This document shows, one piece after another, positions 23,874 through 36,803 of a stretch of 64,000 bases of DNA; the first letter of the stretch is position 1; each line of letters starts with the position of its first letter. The notes under the pieces were generated by a model. That model worked only from the letters and a program-made list of their open reading frames with translations. It was not told where the DNA came from and searched no databases. A program made the translations under genes and the position numbers. The DNA comes from Coprinellus micaceus. Taxonomy: Eukaryota; Basidiomycota; Agaricomycetes; Agaricales; Psathyrellaceae. Location: contig OX596338.1 in assembly GCA_951394405.1 (NCBI GenBank), positions 2,728,001 to 2,792,000 of the forward strand, read 5' to 3'.

Positions 23874-24898
23874 TCAAATCTCCACTTTGGTGGCGTCGCG
23901 CTCGATTTCACCTGGCCGCTCGTCCTTTGGGTGGCCGTCGTCCTGACCACCTGCCTGTTCCAGCTTCCCCGCCCAGAGAGCAGCTCCAACTGTCGAGGTG
24001 AGGTTGAAGGCAAATCCAGCAATAGGAATCATGTTTAACACGAGGGCCGTTGCACCAAAACTACAAAGGCCATGTCAGCTTTAACACCAAATCGATGGAG
24101 GCGACGGAAGTCCTGCTCACGCGGTATATGCCGCCTTTCGCTTCGCAATAAATCCTTCCTTTTGCTGCGAGTTAAAACGTTTCAGTTGGAAGTACCTTCC
24201 GTGGAAGGTAGGTCCTAGCTTCTTGCCTGTAGTCAAAGGGTAAACCTCGCGCCACATATGCGGAACATCGTCGGACCACTCACCATTGTAGAGCAAGAAC
24301 AGCGCGGTTCCGACAAAGGGTATGGCATTCAAAGGCAGAGATACCAGGTATCGAATGAAGCTCTGTGGAGAGAACCTATCCAAAGGCTTGGAAAGTGATT
24401 TGCCCAGTTTCTTCACGCCGCCTCCTGTTGTTGTGACCTCGCGTCCGGCCTCCACCAATTGCACATTGCCTCGCTGCAACAGCACGGCATCGACTGCGCA
24501 TGGGTCAGAGACACCCGGGGTGTGCAGCGGATCCACTCACATATCTTGTCCTGCGCCTCGCTAAGGAAGAACGCCCTTGATATTACCGTCACCAGAAAGT
24601 AGGACTCTGCAAGAACCATCAAGGTCGCTGGTATGAATGCCAACGGGCCCGTCAGGATTGCACATAGCGCGACTTGAGGCAAGAAGGTGAAGAAGAAGAG
24701 GGCCCCAGTGATTCCAACTGAGGTAATTAGGGCTTTGGTGAGGACAGGGTAAACCGCCTTGTACAGTGTAGGATGCGACGCGACGTAGTGGATCCCGAGG
24801 AGAGGGTAGTACCATGCTCCAGAGAATATGGCTTCGTTGGTCAGCGATAGAGCTTGAGAAAACTCGGCTTTCGCTTCATCAATGATAGTTTCAGCCAT
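23874..24898 (-). CDS. EI24-domain multi-pass membrane protein
   Basis: Exons 24541-24898, 24284-24493, 24121-24226 and 23874-24060 give 286 residues. At least four hydrophobic stretches are visible, including SVGITGALFFFTFLPQVALC, LTGPLAFIPATLMVLAESYF, SLPLNAIPFVGTALFLLYN and FGATALVLNMIPIAGFAFNL. The pairing of a P-L-N-x-I-P-x-x-G-T hairpin with a later L-N-M-I-P-x-x-G-F hairpin is characteristic of the EI24 domain, which includes fungal lipid-droplet and spore-wall proteins (RRT8/LDS type) and ER proteins. The C-terminus is polar and charged. Location in ER or lipid droplets is inferred from the family. Upstream it lies 116 bases below the YME2 stop on the same strand. Confidence 0.8.
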
Positions 24899-25014
24899 TG
24901 AGGTGGGGGTATGAATACAAGAGGGGTGTACCGGGTCAGCGTCGCGTCGGTTTGATTTATACCAGTGACATGTGCGCACCAACTACGCATAAATACTGAC
25001 GTCACCTGCCCCGA

Positions 25015-28000
25015 TCAGAATGCATTCGCCAGGCCTGCCTTCAACACATCGTTTCTCCGTTCAAAGCCTTCGAGCTTTCTCTCCGCCTTTAACATCTTCT
25101 CCGCCACGTATCGCGCACGTTGCCGGGTCGCTGTACTTCGGGAAATGAGCCAGCTGTACCAAGGTTTTGGCTCGGCTTTCATGATTTCCCCTAGCAAACG
25201 AAGCTCCTCTTCGCAAGTCTTGACCGTGGCTTCCTGCTTCGCGATAGCCTTGTCGTTGAAGTTGATTTCTTGAGATGCATGGAAGACTGGGTCTTGTACC
25301 AGCTTGTCGAAGACCCAGCGGAAGACTGGTTTGCCCGGCTTGATGGTTGATGGACGGCCTACGTACGACATTTGGGGGTCAGAAGAGGTTGTATTAGATA
25401 TGTTTGTCCGGAATCCTCACCGTTCTTGGTTGTAATTGAAATCAACTCAGCGTGCTCCATGTTCCTCAACGCAGTCTCATCCCCCTTGAAAGGGAAATCT
25501 GCGATGAGATCGTAGTATGCGACCTGACGGGAAGAAATTCAACAGAGGGTATACTTCGATAAAACAGAGGCACTTACTTCGGGCTTCTTTGAGAGGAGAG
25601 TAAGAAGGTGCCACACCTGCTCTCTCGCCCATGGAAGGGACTTGGCGTCGTCCACGTCGTCTCCAAATGCATTCTTCCTCAACTCCCCCACACCTTGGTT
25701 AATGATCTCTTCGACGGCTTCTTTCGGTTCTTGGCCATTTCGAACCTTGTGTATGAGCTGGAGAAGTCGTGAGATGGAGGAATGCGAATGTAGGTAGAGT
25801 TAACGCACGCTCTCCAGATCACTGGCCCGACCACCGAGTCGTGCGATGGACGCCGTTTGGTCCTTGGTGAAGTCCACGTCGATTCCAGCGTCCTTGAGCT
25901 TCTGTCTCATGAATGAGAGGGAACTTTCTGCATCAGCGTCGGAAAGGCCAATTGAATACAGTGGCTTGGATGGCAGAGCTACCGGATTATGTTCAAACAG
26001 GGCGCGTTGAGCTGAACGGAGGGAACCTACCTTTCGCAACCCGTTTGGCATGCTCGCGGTTATCGCTCAGAACGACGACATGGGCGATCTTTAACGTTAT
26101 GGTGTTAAAAAAACGGTCAATACCAAACGGTAGCATCACATACCTGATTTTCAACCAAGGAGGCAGCCCAACTGGCGAGAACTGCCAGAAGCTCTTCTCG
26201 GGTGGTACCGATCTTGCTCGAGTAATTTCGGATGACCACGATCGGCATCGCATTTATAGCGTCCAGATCCGCGTCCGAGAGACTTTCTCGCTTCTCTTCC
26301 TTGGCTTCGGTAGGTGTGTGATTGGCAGGAACGACCTCTTCAGAAGCGTCCATCGGTTCGTCCCCGACACCAAGTTCGCTCATAACCCCATTCCCTGCAA
26401 CGCAGTCAAGTCTCCCGTCATGCCACACACCTCGGTCGATCTTCTCTGCGACAATACGACTCTGGGTCTCTTGCTCTTTCTTACGCTGTTCGCGGACGAC
26501 CTCGCGCTGCTTGTCAGACTTGTGTGCCGTGGCGACTCGGCTCAAACCAACAGCCACGACATTGAGAATCTCCGTCAACTGGTCTGGCAGGGATTTGCTG
26601 ACACCGGCTACAAACAGTATTGAGCGAGGATCCATATGAACGGGCCATTGAACCCACCTTTCTGGCCAATCAGGCCAACGCTAGCCACATCGATGAGGTT
26701 TCCCATCGAGTTGGCTAGGGTGAATACAGGCCAATAGCCAGTCTGCTTGGCCAATGCGCCAATAAGCTGGGAATCGGAGGCCTGTTTTTGGAGCGCGCGG
26801 CAGTCGATATATAGTACGCTCCTGCCCGTGTCGCCTAAGGTCGATTCGACCATCGTGGTCTTGCCACTCCCTTGGGGACCGTGCATAAACGCCACAGTAC
26901 CTATGGGGGAGTTGTAAGAGGTGTGGAAATTATTTCAATAGGTCAGACCTACTAGGCTTATCCACGATGTATGCTCTCAGGGATGCCTGGGCGTCTGATC
27001 GCTCTTTCCACACGCCGGGAAGCGGGTCTGCGGCCGGGGTGGAAGACGTCGCACCAAGACGGGCCACTGCATTGGTCCTTAACCATTGGTAAAGGGCGTA
27101 CTCTGGTAACGTGAGCGTAAGCGAACGACGGCGGTTGAACAATAAACATGCATACCTCTATAATCAAACCAATTCAATAACTTCCCTTCCACCATTATCG
27201 AACGGACTGGGTCGAATATCTACGTAGGAACGGGTCAAACGGCTCGTGCATTTGTTAGATACACGAAGACTTACCGCATATGATAGAGAACCCAGAAGGA
27301 AGATGACCAGCGGTAGGACGAGTTTGGGATGGCTTGAAATCCAGTCGCGAACGGCATGCGCTTGAATCGGTTTCTGGTATAGCGTGCGTATTCGCGTTGG
27401 CGCCGAGGGCTGTGACCGGATATCCAGGCCATAAAGAACATTTCGGGCAATGGTCGCAGAGTGGATATACTGAAATTTATCAATTTATGTCAGTACGGTT
27501 TCTCCTGTGAGCTATACGGGCGTACCTGGAACGCCACAGTCGCGTAGCGGGGTTGTCCTGCAGGCACTGTCGTGGGGAACGTGATATCCTTGATTCGGCC
27601 GTAGGGCCGGAAAGCTTCGTATAAATCTTGCTCCTTGACATCAGGTCCGTCAAAAACGACCTTGACCATTGGCGATGCAAACCTCTTCATGTCCTGTATA
27701 CACGCTCAGCCAGTCTGGCAGATGGAATGGTGAAGTTGGACGGACCTCTCTCCACGGTGAGCCCTGCACAACCCACGCGTTTCCAGAGGCCAATCCCAGC
27801 CAGTTCGGGAACCCTCCGTGAGCGCTGGCCTGCTCTCTGACAGCGTTCTCTACGTCCTTCAAGATGACATCCTCTTGCTCCACCTGGGGGGTATATGCGA
27901 AGCGTACATACACGCCACCATCCTTGGCATGTGGCTGTAGGTCTACGACCTGGAAGTTGTGGGCTTTGACATTTGAAAGCTTGCTTTGGAGACTGGCGAG

Positions 28001-28198
28001 GAGGAACTCTTGGCGCAAGAAGCCTATGTAGTGCCGAGGGCTGGGAGGGGTGAGTGACTCAATTGCGCACAATAGGCGGTGTGCTCACTCCCAAGCTGCC
28101 AATTGGACGGGAAATACCGAGTCAACGAATAGCCATGCCTCCTTTCTGTTCACTGGGACCGTCGACACGCCCCTTCGTTGCAACACTGACCGCAGCAT
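25015..28198 (-). CDS. YME2: Mitochondrial inner-membrane protein YME2 (RNA12 family; RRM plus P-loop ATPase)
   Basis: Inner mitochondrial membrane protein that affects mtDNA stability and membrane organisation. Thirteen exons: 28089-28198, 27746-28040, 27526-27693, 27275-27469, 27156-27219, 26953-27102, 26658-26900, 26144-26607, 26031-26088, 25809-25978, 25578-25757, 25421-25523 and 25015-25358; 847 residues, as expected. The N-terminus looks like a presequence (MLRSVLQRRGVSTVPVNRK) and then EAWLFVDSVFPVQL. An RRM follows (KVVFDGPDVKEQDLYEAF, YGRIKDITF), then YIHSATIARNVLYGLDIR and one membrane span (LVLPLVIFLLGSLSYA). The C-terminal domain has Walker A GPQGSGKTTMVES, then VLYIDCRALQ, and ends in a long coiled coil. 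Domain order matches the family exactly. Confidence 0.95.
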
Positions 28199-28354
28199 GG
28201 GTTTGCGTACTAGCCAGAGTCCAGCAGCCGAGAGCAGCCGGCGATGAAGTCATTGACTAGTGGCCATCATGTGAGCTTTCTCACGGTCACGGGTGGTCCG
28301 GCTGTGGCCAACGGTTGTTGTTTTCGGAGTCGACGTTTGTTTCTCCCGTCGTCG

Positions 28355-31300
28355 ATGGCCTCGTCCTCGAACCCGTCGGCCCCCAATCTGGCGCGCCAAG
28401 GTTCATTCTTTGGTGCGCTGAAGAACATCGTCGCTGCTCCTTTGACCTGGCTGGCCGGCGCAGACCAGGATGATCAGAGGGGCAAGCGCAGGCGTGAGCA
28501 AGCCGTCTCTGAGCCAGAGAGAGGCGGTGAAGACGACCCCCGTCCACGCAGCAAACGCATGAGAGTGCAGAGTCCGCCAAAATATACATCGCAGGCCGCA
28601 TATCTGGACCCTCCTTCGACCGCCTTCCAACAGCCGCCAAAACGCGGGACTCCTGCACCCATCGCTCGTTCATCCTCAGCCTCTGCCAGCATTCTACACC
28701 ACACCCGTAATACCAGACCCAATGCTCCTCGCCCTACCTTGTCGCCCATTCGCCTCGGTCGTACGATGTCGATAGACCCTCCGATGATCCCAATGCGCCG
28801 CGAAACCTCCATCCACGACATAGTCATGGACTCTAGCCCAGCTTCCAGCCCAGGGCCGATGGGGAGAGAACTCTCCTTACCTCCACCTCCGCTTGCCTCT
28901 AGGCCTTCCTTCAAAATGCGCTCCTCTCTCACTCCTCAGCCTCAGCGTGAAGTTTCCGAACCGCCGCCCATCTCCTCCCTTTCCACGAATCCCAAGTTCG
29001 TCCGCGCTCCACTTCAACACCAGCACGAGCCCCGTCCTGTGCAGACTTTGGGAACCCTCGTTGAGAATCAGCGAATGGTGAGTATCTTTTGCATAGCGCC
29101 AACAGCTTACTCATCCTGCTGCAGGATCACCCTCCCTCTCGTCAGGCCACACCGTCGATGGTTTTCGGATCTTCTGCGCAGCCCGAAGGACGAACCCGTA
29201 CGTCGCAAGCCAGCCATATACTTTCAATAAAACTGACTTTTCAAAGGGCGAGCGGAATCGGCTCCTGTGGAGAGGGCGCTCTTTGAGCTGGACATCTATA
29301 AGACACCCTTGGTTCCTACACGACTGCGATCAGCAAACCCATCAAGCACCGCTGCTGCCATCCCGGACATGTTTAAGCCTCGACGGGCTAGTCGGTTAGT
29401 TCTGATGGACGACGATCGTAAGAAGACAAGTCCATCACACAAATCTCCAAAGGCAAACGGATCGAAACCATACGCCGGCGAAGGTGGTATGAAGAAACTC
29501 CTTGCACGCCGTAAGCAGGAAGAAGACAGGGTCGACGATGAAATGGGCGACAAGTCAGATTCTAAGCAGAAAGACGAAATTCCGTCAAAGGGCACTGAGC
29601 CCGAGGTGCCAGCGCCTCCCCCATCCACTTCGTCCTCCGATTGGTTTGCAGTGGCGTCTGCTGGTGCCCCCTCTGGTGGATCGTCCCTCCGTGTCGGCCG
29701 AAGCAAGATCTCTCGCAACCACATTGCGCGCCCAGCTGCACCGCGCCCATCTCGCCTCAAGTTCTCTGCTGTTTACGAGGAGGATGTTGATGATGCGATG
29801 GACGGAGAAGAAGAGGCAAGGCAGAAGGAGCGCGCGATGCTGGAGGAGGCGTCTGGGAAGCTGCCGGCTTTCAACGTCCCCACTGGGTTTTCGTTTGCCA
29901 AACCAGAGGTGAGCACACTGCATTTCATCTTTCTCCCGGCTATCTAACCGAGCTGTTTCAAGTCGACACCTCTTCAGAACGATTTGACTAACGCCAAGGA
30001 ACCTCCCATTACCTCGTTACCATTCTCGTTTGCTAAACCTGCAGCCCAGCCAGAGGCCAGTAAACCGGAAGGATCGACGTCCTCGGTGAAGGAGAATACG
30101 GAGTTCAAAGGTTTTGGACCGGAGCTTGCCACTTCGACTACTCCCAAGCCCGTTCGTTCGTTTGCTGATGCACCGCCGCTTGGTCTTGGAACATCGTCAG
30201 AATCGAGTGAATCGAAGGGTAAGGAGAGCGAGCCCACACCGAAACCGTCAATTGCTGCCCCAAGCTCGTCTGGCATCCCCAACTTCTTTGCCAGCTCTGC
30301 TATCGCTACGAAGCCTCTCAGCCTTCCACCCACTCCCCCGATGTCGTTCTCCCCTAGTCCATCGCCTCTCTTTGGCAACTCGAACAAAGCCGAATCTCCT
30401 GCACCATCCACGTCGACCCCAGCAGCCCCTGCTAATGACAAGGAAAATCCTTTCTGGGAAGGCGATAAGAGCTCACTGCCCAAGCCAGCTCAAGATGCTT
30501 CGAAATCAAGCGCCTTCTTCTCGATTCCCCCAGTTGTTCAATCAACAACGCCAGCGTCCAGTAGTTTACCATTCACATTCGGTGTACCGAAGCCCAGTGT
30601 TCCATCAACCTCGACCGCGACGCCTTTCGGTTTCGGTACACCTACTGTGAAGCCTGCTGACATGAAGAAGGAAGCTGTATATTCCGAAGCGAGGATTTCA
30701 GCACCCAAGCCTACCCTCGAGGCGCCCAAACCTTTGTTCGGCGGGTTCGGCCTGGATACTACCCGTTCAAGTAGCACACCTGCGGTCGAAGCACCCAAGC
30801 CTGTGAACATTTTCGGCGCTGCCACTGCTGCCGAACCTTCCAAGTCTGCATCAAGTGCACCACCCTCACAAGCTCCCACTCCCGTGCCTGCGTTCGCTTT
30901 TGGCGTACCAGCCGCGAACAAACCGGTTGAACAAGCAAAGCCTTTGTTCGGTGCATCTGCCGAGCCGAAGCCCCTCTTCGGATCTGCTCCCACCGCTGAG
31001 GCACCAAAACCATTGTTTGGGGGTAGTAGCGGATTTTCTTTTGGCGCGCAAGCCGAAAAGGCTGGAGAGTCCAAACCCGTGTCGACGACACCTGCCCCTT
31101 TTACGTTTGGAGCTACGCCTAGCACTCCCACTGGCAACCATGCGCCGTTAACGACCACAGGATTCGGCTTTGGTGGACCAACTACTCCGTCGGCAGTCCC
31201 TGCCGCTTCAGCGCCGTCATTTTCATTCGGTGGGCCCAGCAGCAATGCGGCCGATGTGCAACGGAGCCCCTTCTCATTCGCTCCTGTGAACCCTACGGAT

Positions 31301-32128
31301 CGACCATCGACGCCACCCAAGAACAATGATCAGGAGTTTAGGATGGAGGAAAGCCCTACGCGTGAGGTCCAGACCAATGGGCTAACCAAGCCGACGTTGA
31401 GCTTCGCATTCGGCAACGCAGCCGGGTCCACCCTCTTCAGTGGTGCTGCTCCCTCTCCTGCGGCACCGACACCGTCGTCCCCATTCAGCTTCGGTGCATC
31501 CGCTCCTCCCAACCCCTTTTCACCCGCAAAGCCAGCGGAGGAAAACAAGCCGTTTTCATTTGGGGCGTCTACCACTGCCACTCCCAGCACAACCGCGCCT
31601 GCTGTCAGTGCGCCCTTCTCTTTCGGCTCTTCGAAGTCGACGGGGGCTCTCGAGGTCCCGCGCCCGAGCTCTTCAGGCTTCTCGTTCGGTTCGGCAGCCC
31701 CAACACCTACCACTACCACTGGGGGCTTCAGTTTCGGAAACCCCGCAACGGCTGCGCCAAATCCATTCGGCCCAGCCGGAGCAGTGTCAACCCCAAGCAG
31801 CCCTTCGACGTTCAATCAACCGTCGCCATTCTCTTTCAACACTCCTTTACCCGCGGTAAATACTGGCTTCGGGTTCGGCTCCCAGCCCGCCTCACCAGCA
31901 GGCTCCACCATCGGACTGCCTTCAACAGGATTCGGAGGGTCAAATACCGGATTTGGGCAAGCCGCACCTTCCTCTCCTTACGCCCCCCCTATCCAACTTG
32001 CCCCGTCGACCTCGACTGGTGCACCAGGTGGGGCTCTCTTCACTATCGGCGCTGCACCCGCCCAAGCAAACCCCAATGCTCGTGTGACTCGAAAACTACC
32101 GAACAGACGAGGCGGCGTCAAACGGTGA
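28355..32128 (+). CDS. FG-repeat nucleoporin, nuclear-basket type (Nup1/Nup153-like)
   Basis: Disordered nuclear pore protein that binds transport receptors. Exons 28355-29077, 29125-29197, 29247-29908 and 29963-32128 give 1207 residues. The N-terminus carries RQGSFFGALKNIVAAPLTWL, which can form an amphipathic helix like the membrane-binding helices of Nup1, Nup60 and Nup153. A middle block includes RALFELDIYKTPLVPTRLR, like the short linear motifs of basket nucleoporins. The C-terminal half has close to thirty FG dipeptides, many as FSFG, LFG or GFGFG, in Ser/Pro/Ala/Thr-rich spacers. It ends in a basic tail (RVTRKLPNRRGGVKR) that could bind importin alpha. No zinc fingers, which separates it from animal Nup153. 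An upstream in-frame ATG (28244) is less likely. Exact ortholog is not assigned. Confidence 0.85.
30105..31970 (+). repeat. FG-repeat coding region
   Basis: Imperfect repeats of about 15-40 codons, each centred on FG (FSFG, PLFG, GFGFG) with low-charge Ser/Thr/Pro/Ala spacers. Because of the repeat, the opposite strand also stays open over long stretches; these frames are shadows. Confidence 0.85.
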
Positions 32129-32564
32129 CCGTCTTCAGATCTCTTTTCTTTTGGCTATGCGAACATATGCGTCTATTGCTTATGTATTATTCTGTGGATG
32201 GACTTGTACCCTGTAACATCAAGCTCTTCCTGCCATCGACTGCGCCTCATGGCAGGGTCATCCGCTCCTCCCCTTACCAGGCTTCGTAACAACATCGCGA
32301 CGAGGAGGGTGTGTCGCTTATAGGGGACGTCGTGCACCCCCCAGATTGCCACATTATGTTCTCTAACTAGGCATCTCATCATGTAGTCGGCTCAAGGCTG
32401 GCAGAAGGCATGAATTGGTACAGTAGATGGATATTTACTAGCGTCTCAAGGACGCGATTTGTACTTAGGATAGGGCTCAAGGCTCATTGTATCTAGCACG
32501 CGCCACTGTTTGTTCGTTTATTGCAATACGTTATCGTATACTTCGTTGATCCACTACCACCACC
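32129..32564. other. Intergenic: nucleoporin 3' region and TRAPPC13 promoter
   Basis: 436 bases between two plus-strand genes. A pyrimidine-rich stretch follows the nucleoporin stop. No gene, tRNA or repeat seen. Confidence 0.5.
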
Positions 32565-34714
32565 ATGACCAGCGATGGTCCCGCCCATTTCCTCTCGCTC
32601 AAGGTCATGCGAGTATCTGTAAGCACGCTAGTCGGTGTTGCTGCTCGAGGTGTCGAGTTCTGAGGGACAGTGTAATTTCTAGCGCCCGGAACTCGCGAGT
32701 GCATGGCAGCCGTTCTACTCGAGTTCCCCATCATTCTCGGTATACCTTCCTGTTCATTCGTTCCATCGCACCAGATATCTGATGGTCGCGGTAGGCACAC
32801 TCTTCAGCGCATATCCTATCACTTCAGGGCTCTGCGCCACTTCCAGGGCACCCCAAGACATTGAGGGACTTGACCCATGCCTCCGAACTCCTCACCCTCC
32901 CCTCCGCCTTCGGCTCCATCCAATTGGGCGAGACCTTCTCCAGCTGCCTTTGCGTGAATAATGAAGCTCAAGTGGACATCGAGGTCATCCAAGTCAGGGT
33001 CGAGATGCAAACAGTAACAGCGAAAGTGACTCTGTCCGAGTTGGATGCTGATGGTTGTGGTACGAGTGGGAAAGGGGGCCAGGTATTGGGCGCAGGGGAC
33101 GTGCTGGAGAACGTTGTCCACCACGAAATAAAGGAGCTGGGACAACATGTACTGGCTTGTGCGGTAACATATCGGCTTCCACCTAATGCCAGGCCAATAC
33201 CAGGAGCTGCTGAGGACGCGAATGACCCATCGCTGGTCACCTTTCGCAAGTTCTACAAGTTCGCGGTGAGTCCCACTGCTTCGCGTCGCGTCGTACTGTC
33301 CTCACGTTGTACAACTCTACAGGTGACCAATCCGCTCTCGGTGAAGACCAAAGTACACGCTCCAAGATCTCCAACTGCCCTTCTCTCCCTCGATCAACGC
33401 GACAAAGTCTTCCTCGAGGTTCACATTCAGAATCTTACTCAAGAGCCCATGCACTTCGAGCGAATGCGACTTGAGCCCACCGAAGGCTGGGACGTGCAGG
33501 ACGCCAACCACAAAGATGATACCGATAACACCAGTATCTTCTCCGGTGCACTCGCAATCATGCAGCCTCAAGATACCCGACAATATCTATACATCCTCAT
33601 CCCCAAGACAATCACCACGGTGCCGCCTACCCTCACTCCTGGAAGCATCATTCCCCTCGGACGGCTCGACATCGCATGGCGCTCACCCTTTGGCGAACCA
33701 GGCCGCCTGCTCACCTCGATGCTCACGAGGCGCATCCCCCTCCCCGTCGCGCCAGCGCCAGCATCAGCCGTACCCCCTCACCTCAAACGCACCGTCGCCG
33801 GTTCGATGTCACGACCTCAGTCCCCTTCGATACCATCCACTCGTCCTACCTCGCCACCTCCCAACCAGCGACCAGGGTCCCCATTCCGACCAAGGGCCGG
33901 TTCAGTCGCGTCACAGATTGGTAGCGCGAGACCTCAGTCTCCTCAACTCCCTCCGCTCAGCGCTGCACCCTCTGCTGCATTTCAATCAGACCTGGACGTG
34001 AATCTAGTGGTAAAGCACTTCCCGCACAACTGCGTCAAGGTTGAAACACCCTTCAAGGTCTTATTGCAACTCGTGGTCTCTTCAGGCATGCCACTGCGAG
34101 ATTTTGCTATGCGTAAATTAGCTTTTGCGGTGCAACATCTGCAGGTACCTAAGGTCTCACAAGCTGCCGCTCCGACCCAACCTCCAGTAGAAGCTCTGAG
34201 TCCTCGGATATCGTCTTCAGGTTTCTCGACGCCCTCCTCAACCAACCCTCCCAGCTTCAACTACGCGCTGGCACACCAGAGGATCCTCGATGCCGCCGTT
34301 CAGCGATCCTCATCGCCAGAGGGCACCATCCATGGCATCGACCTCTCCGACGCGCCCGAACCCAACGTTCCCATCCTCCCACCTCCTTTCTTCGACGGCC
34401 CACCAGACTCTGATCATCGGGCACAACTCGACCCTTCCGTCATGTTCCTCGGTTCCTCAGCACTTCTTCTCCCACCCGTTCAGATATCCACAGGCGACTT
34501 CGGCATCCCTTCCAACCCCATCATACAGGACTTTGAGCTCACCTTCATCCCCATGAAACCCGGGTTCCATCGCATCGGTGGACTGCGGGTGCTGCTTGTG
34601 CAAGACAAGGGCACAAGTGACTTTCAAGAGTTTGAGGTGGAGCAGGCCACGCAGTCGAAGGTGCAGACGTTGAAGGAGTTCGATATCATTGCAGAAACAT
34701 GGGTATCCACATGA
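32565..34714 (+). CDS. TRAPPC13: TRAPP complex subunit 13 (TRAPPC13, former DUF974)
   Basis: Subunit of the TRAPPIII-type vesicle tethering complex that acts as a Rab1 exchange factor in autophagy and ER-Golgi traffic. Exons 32565-32618, 32683-32739, 32795-33265 and 33323-34714 give 657 residues, longer than animal homologues (~420). Family signals: HFLSLKVMRVSRPEL at the start, then LLTLPSAFGSIQLGETFSS, VHHEIKELGQHVLACAVTY, FRKFYKFAVTNPLSVKTKVH and LEVHIQNLTQEPMHFERMRL. The extra length is a Ser/Pro/Arg-rich insert (about 33790-33960) and a second low-complexity block (34150-34430). The C-terminus returns to a beta-rich segment (FELTFIPMKPGFHRIGGLRV). Absent from S. cerevisiae, present in filamentous fungi. 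Confidence 0.92.
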
Positions 34715-34814
34715 TAGTCTACACGCTACCTGGAGTTAATGTAAGTAAGACAGAGACGATCAACGTGTATGTATGATGGCGTCCGTTGTAGAAGGGTGGA
34801 AGGGACGACCTGGT

Positions 34815-36650
34815 TCATGCGGAGAGCCAGGGCTGGCTGACGATCGTTTGCACTGACAGCAATGCCCGGTAACGCACATCGGGGTTCTGGTGCGACAATA
34901 ACTGCATTATCCTCGCCTTACCGCCCAAATCCGCGACAACTCTGCAGGGGGAGGAAGGGTCAGATATAGCCCCAACTGAACGACTCAGGCGACATACTTT
35001 CTGCCCCGTTCATAGTGTTTGATGTATTGCCCAACATCATGTGCCGCCACCGCCAATACGGTGTGGTCTTCTGATTCCTTCAGCAGAGTGACAAGTTTCC
35101 TGATTCACCACGATGAGCAAAGGGTTGTGCGGGTAAGAAAAGTCATACTTGAGTTGTTCGTGGTCCTTCTCATTTAAGCGGATGGCATTTTCCTTCCAAA
35201 ACTCGTCCGACTCGTGCACAGGCGTCCACGAAAGGTGGCCGGACTCCAATTCTGAAGTATACTCGTCATAGGTCCTTGGGTTGGCGTCAGCCTTGGGTTT
35301 GATAGTAGCGGGGAACGGGCACCCACGTCAAACTCTCGAACCGAGTGGTAAGCTCCTCCTTGACGAATTTGATATCCTCCAGAATATCTTCATCGGTCCA
35401 TTTGCGCGTAGCAAGATTCTTGGAGAAAGGCAGCAATTGGCAGACAAGCATGGCAGGCAAGTTCTGTGAGGGAGCCTTGACCACGAGATTCTGTGCCAAG
35501 CGTGAGGTGAGGCAGAGGAAGAGCAGTAGAGAAAGCGTACCCGGAAAGTGGCAACGACGACTCGGATGACCTTCTCCTTTACGGCGGCTTGGGCTACCTC
35601 GATGAGCTTTGCAACGATGTCGTATTTCCTGAGGCTCATAAGTATGAGTTCAAGCTGGATGCACAGGAACGCACTTGTTAATCTGCTCTGCAATGTTCTG
35701 CTCGAATGTCAAGAGCCAAATACAAAAACCAACTTGGTAGTTCATTTGAGGCCCTGAGTTCTGTTTGAGAATGTCGACAAGACTGCTCCATCTAATCAGT
35801 CGAGTAAACACCAAGAGACGGACAATACCAACGCTTGGATCAGAGGGGGTATGTTCCACGCCGCTTGGCGGAATTGCGGTCGAGCAAGCAGGGATTCGAG
35901 ACATTGGACGGCGACGTTCAGTTTGTTGGTGGACCCACTTTGGATGAAGTTGAAGAGAGTGTTGACGAAAGAATCAGACTGGCGTGGGGGAAGAATGGTA
36001 GACTCTGCGCTATGACCTCATTCAGCATACAGCAAAGGGTGACGAGGAATCAACAGACCTCAGTAGGATGGTGAGGATTTGGGCTGCCTTCAATTGCACA
36101 AATTCGTCTGACGTATCTAGAGCCCTGTTCCCCTTGTTAGCGCGCGTTGATGGGCGATGCGGTGCACGGCTGACTTTAGGAGGGGGACGTAAGGGAGATC
36201 GGGGTCGACTTGGCTGGTGCGAGTGAACAGAGGAATCCTCTCCTCGTGATCTGCGTGTCCCGCGAGTCAGTCGACACCACGAATCGCGCTGGAGCGAACA
36301 CTGCTTACCAGCCAGGGCGTCGGCGATTAGCACCAGCAGATACTGCATCGTATCCACCCGCTGTAGCTTCTTGAGCAAGGAGAGGTAGAGGAGCGCGTAT
36401 GTGCCTCCCTCCGACAACAGCACCGACTCAATCCTCGACTTTGGCTGGCGGTCCACCCGCTTAATGAGGGCGAGCTCCTCCGCCGTGACGAGCTCGGCTC
36501 GTTGGTACCCCTAGCGTTCGTCATCTCAATCAACTATGGGTCGATACGGGGGTCCGACGCAGCAGCACACACCTCCCATGGCACTGGTTTCGCCCTGATC
36601 TTGTTGGAGGTCTCCTCGAGGTAGGTATTGGAGAGCAGGGAGAGCGACAT
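34815..36650 (-). CDS. VMA13: V-type H+-ATPase regulatory subunit H
   Basis: HEAT-repeat subunit that activates ATP hydrolysis in the assembled pump and silences free V1. Eleven exons: 36573-36650, 36309-36510, 36175-36250, 36055-36124, 35833-36002, 35675-35791, 35541-35628, 35327-35490, 35149-35274, 34998-35099 and 34815-34941; 439 residues. Typical stretches are NTYLEETSNKIRAKPVPWE, GYQRAELVTAEELALIKR, DEFVQLKAAQILTILL, GFCIWLLTFEQNIAEQINKK, VRVVVATFRNLV, SGHLSWTPVHESDEFWKENA and AAHDVGQYIKHYERGRK. Exon joins between exons 3-7 have close alternatives; those used restore the family pattern and total frame. It shares a 153-base upstream region with mL46. The catalytic A subunit of the same pump opens this window, 33 kb away. 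Confidence 0.95.
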
Positions 36651-36803
36651 GGTTGCGGAGGAGAAGGAGAGGATTCAAGTTCTGCGCAGGACAGAGTCCG
36701 GCGGAAGCAGAGAAGGTCATGTGATTGGCCATCGTTAGTTTTCTGGCGCTTCATGATCCCGTTACAAGTTCTCCACGTCGAGGTCATTGACCGAATACCC
36801 TCC
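36651..36803. promoter_or_regulatory. Divergent promoter, VMA13 / mL46
   Basis: 153 bases between two start codons on opposite strands; a shared control region is likely. No TATA box seen. Confidence 0.55.

Noticed and set aside
26410..26450. Possible 36-base in-frame intron in YME2 exon 8
   Set aside because: Both versions keep frame; the size is below the local norm, so it is kept as exon, with low certainty.
30538..31326. 262-codon open frame on the minus strand
   Set aside because: Antisense to the FG-repeat region; Gly/Ala/Pro composition follows from the repeats and there is no domain.
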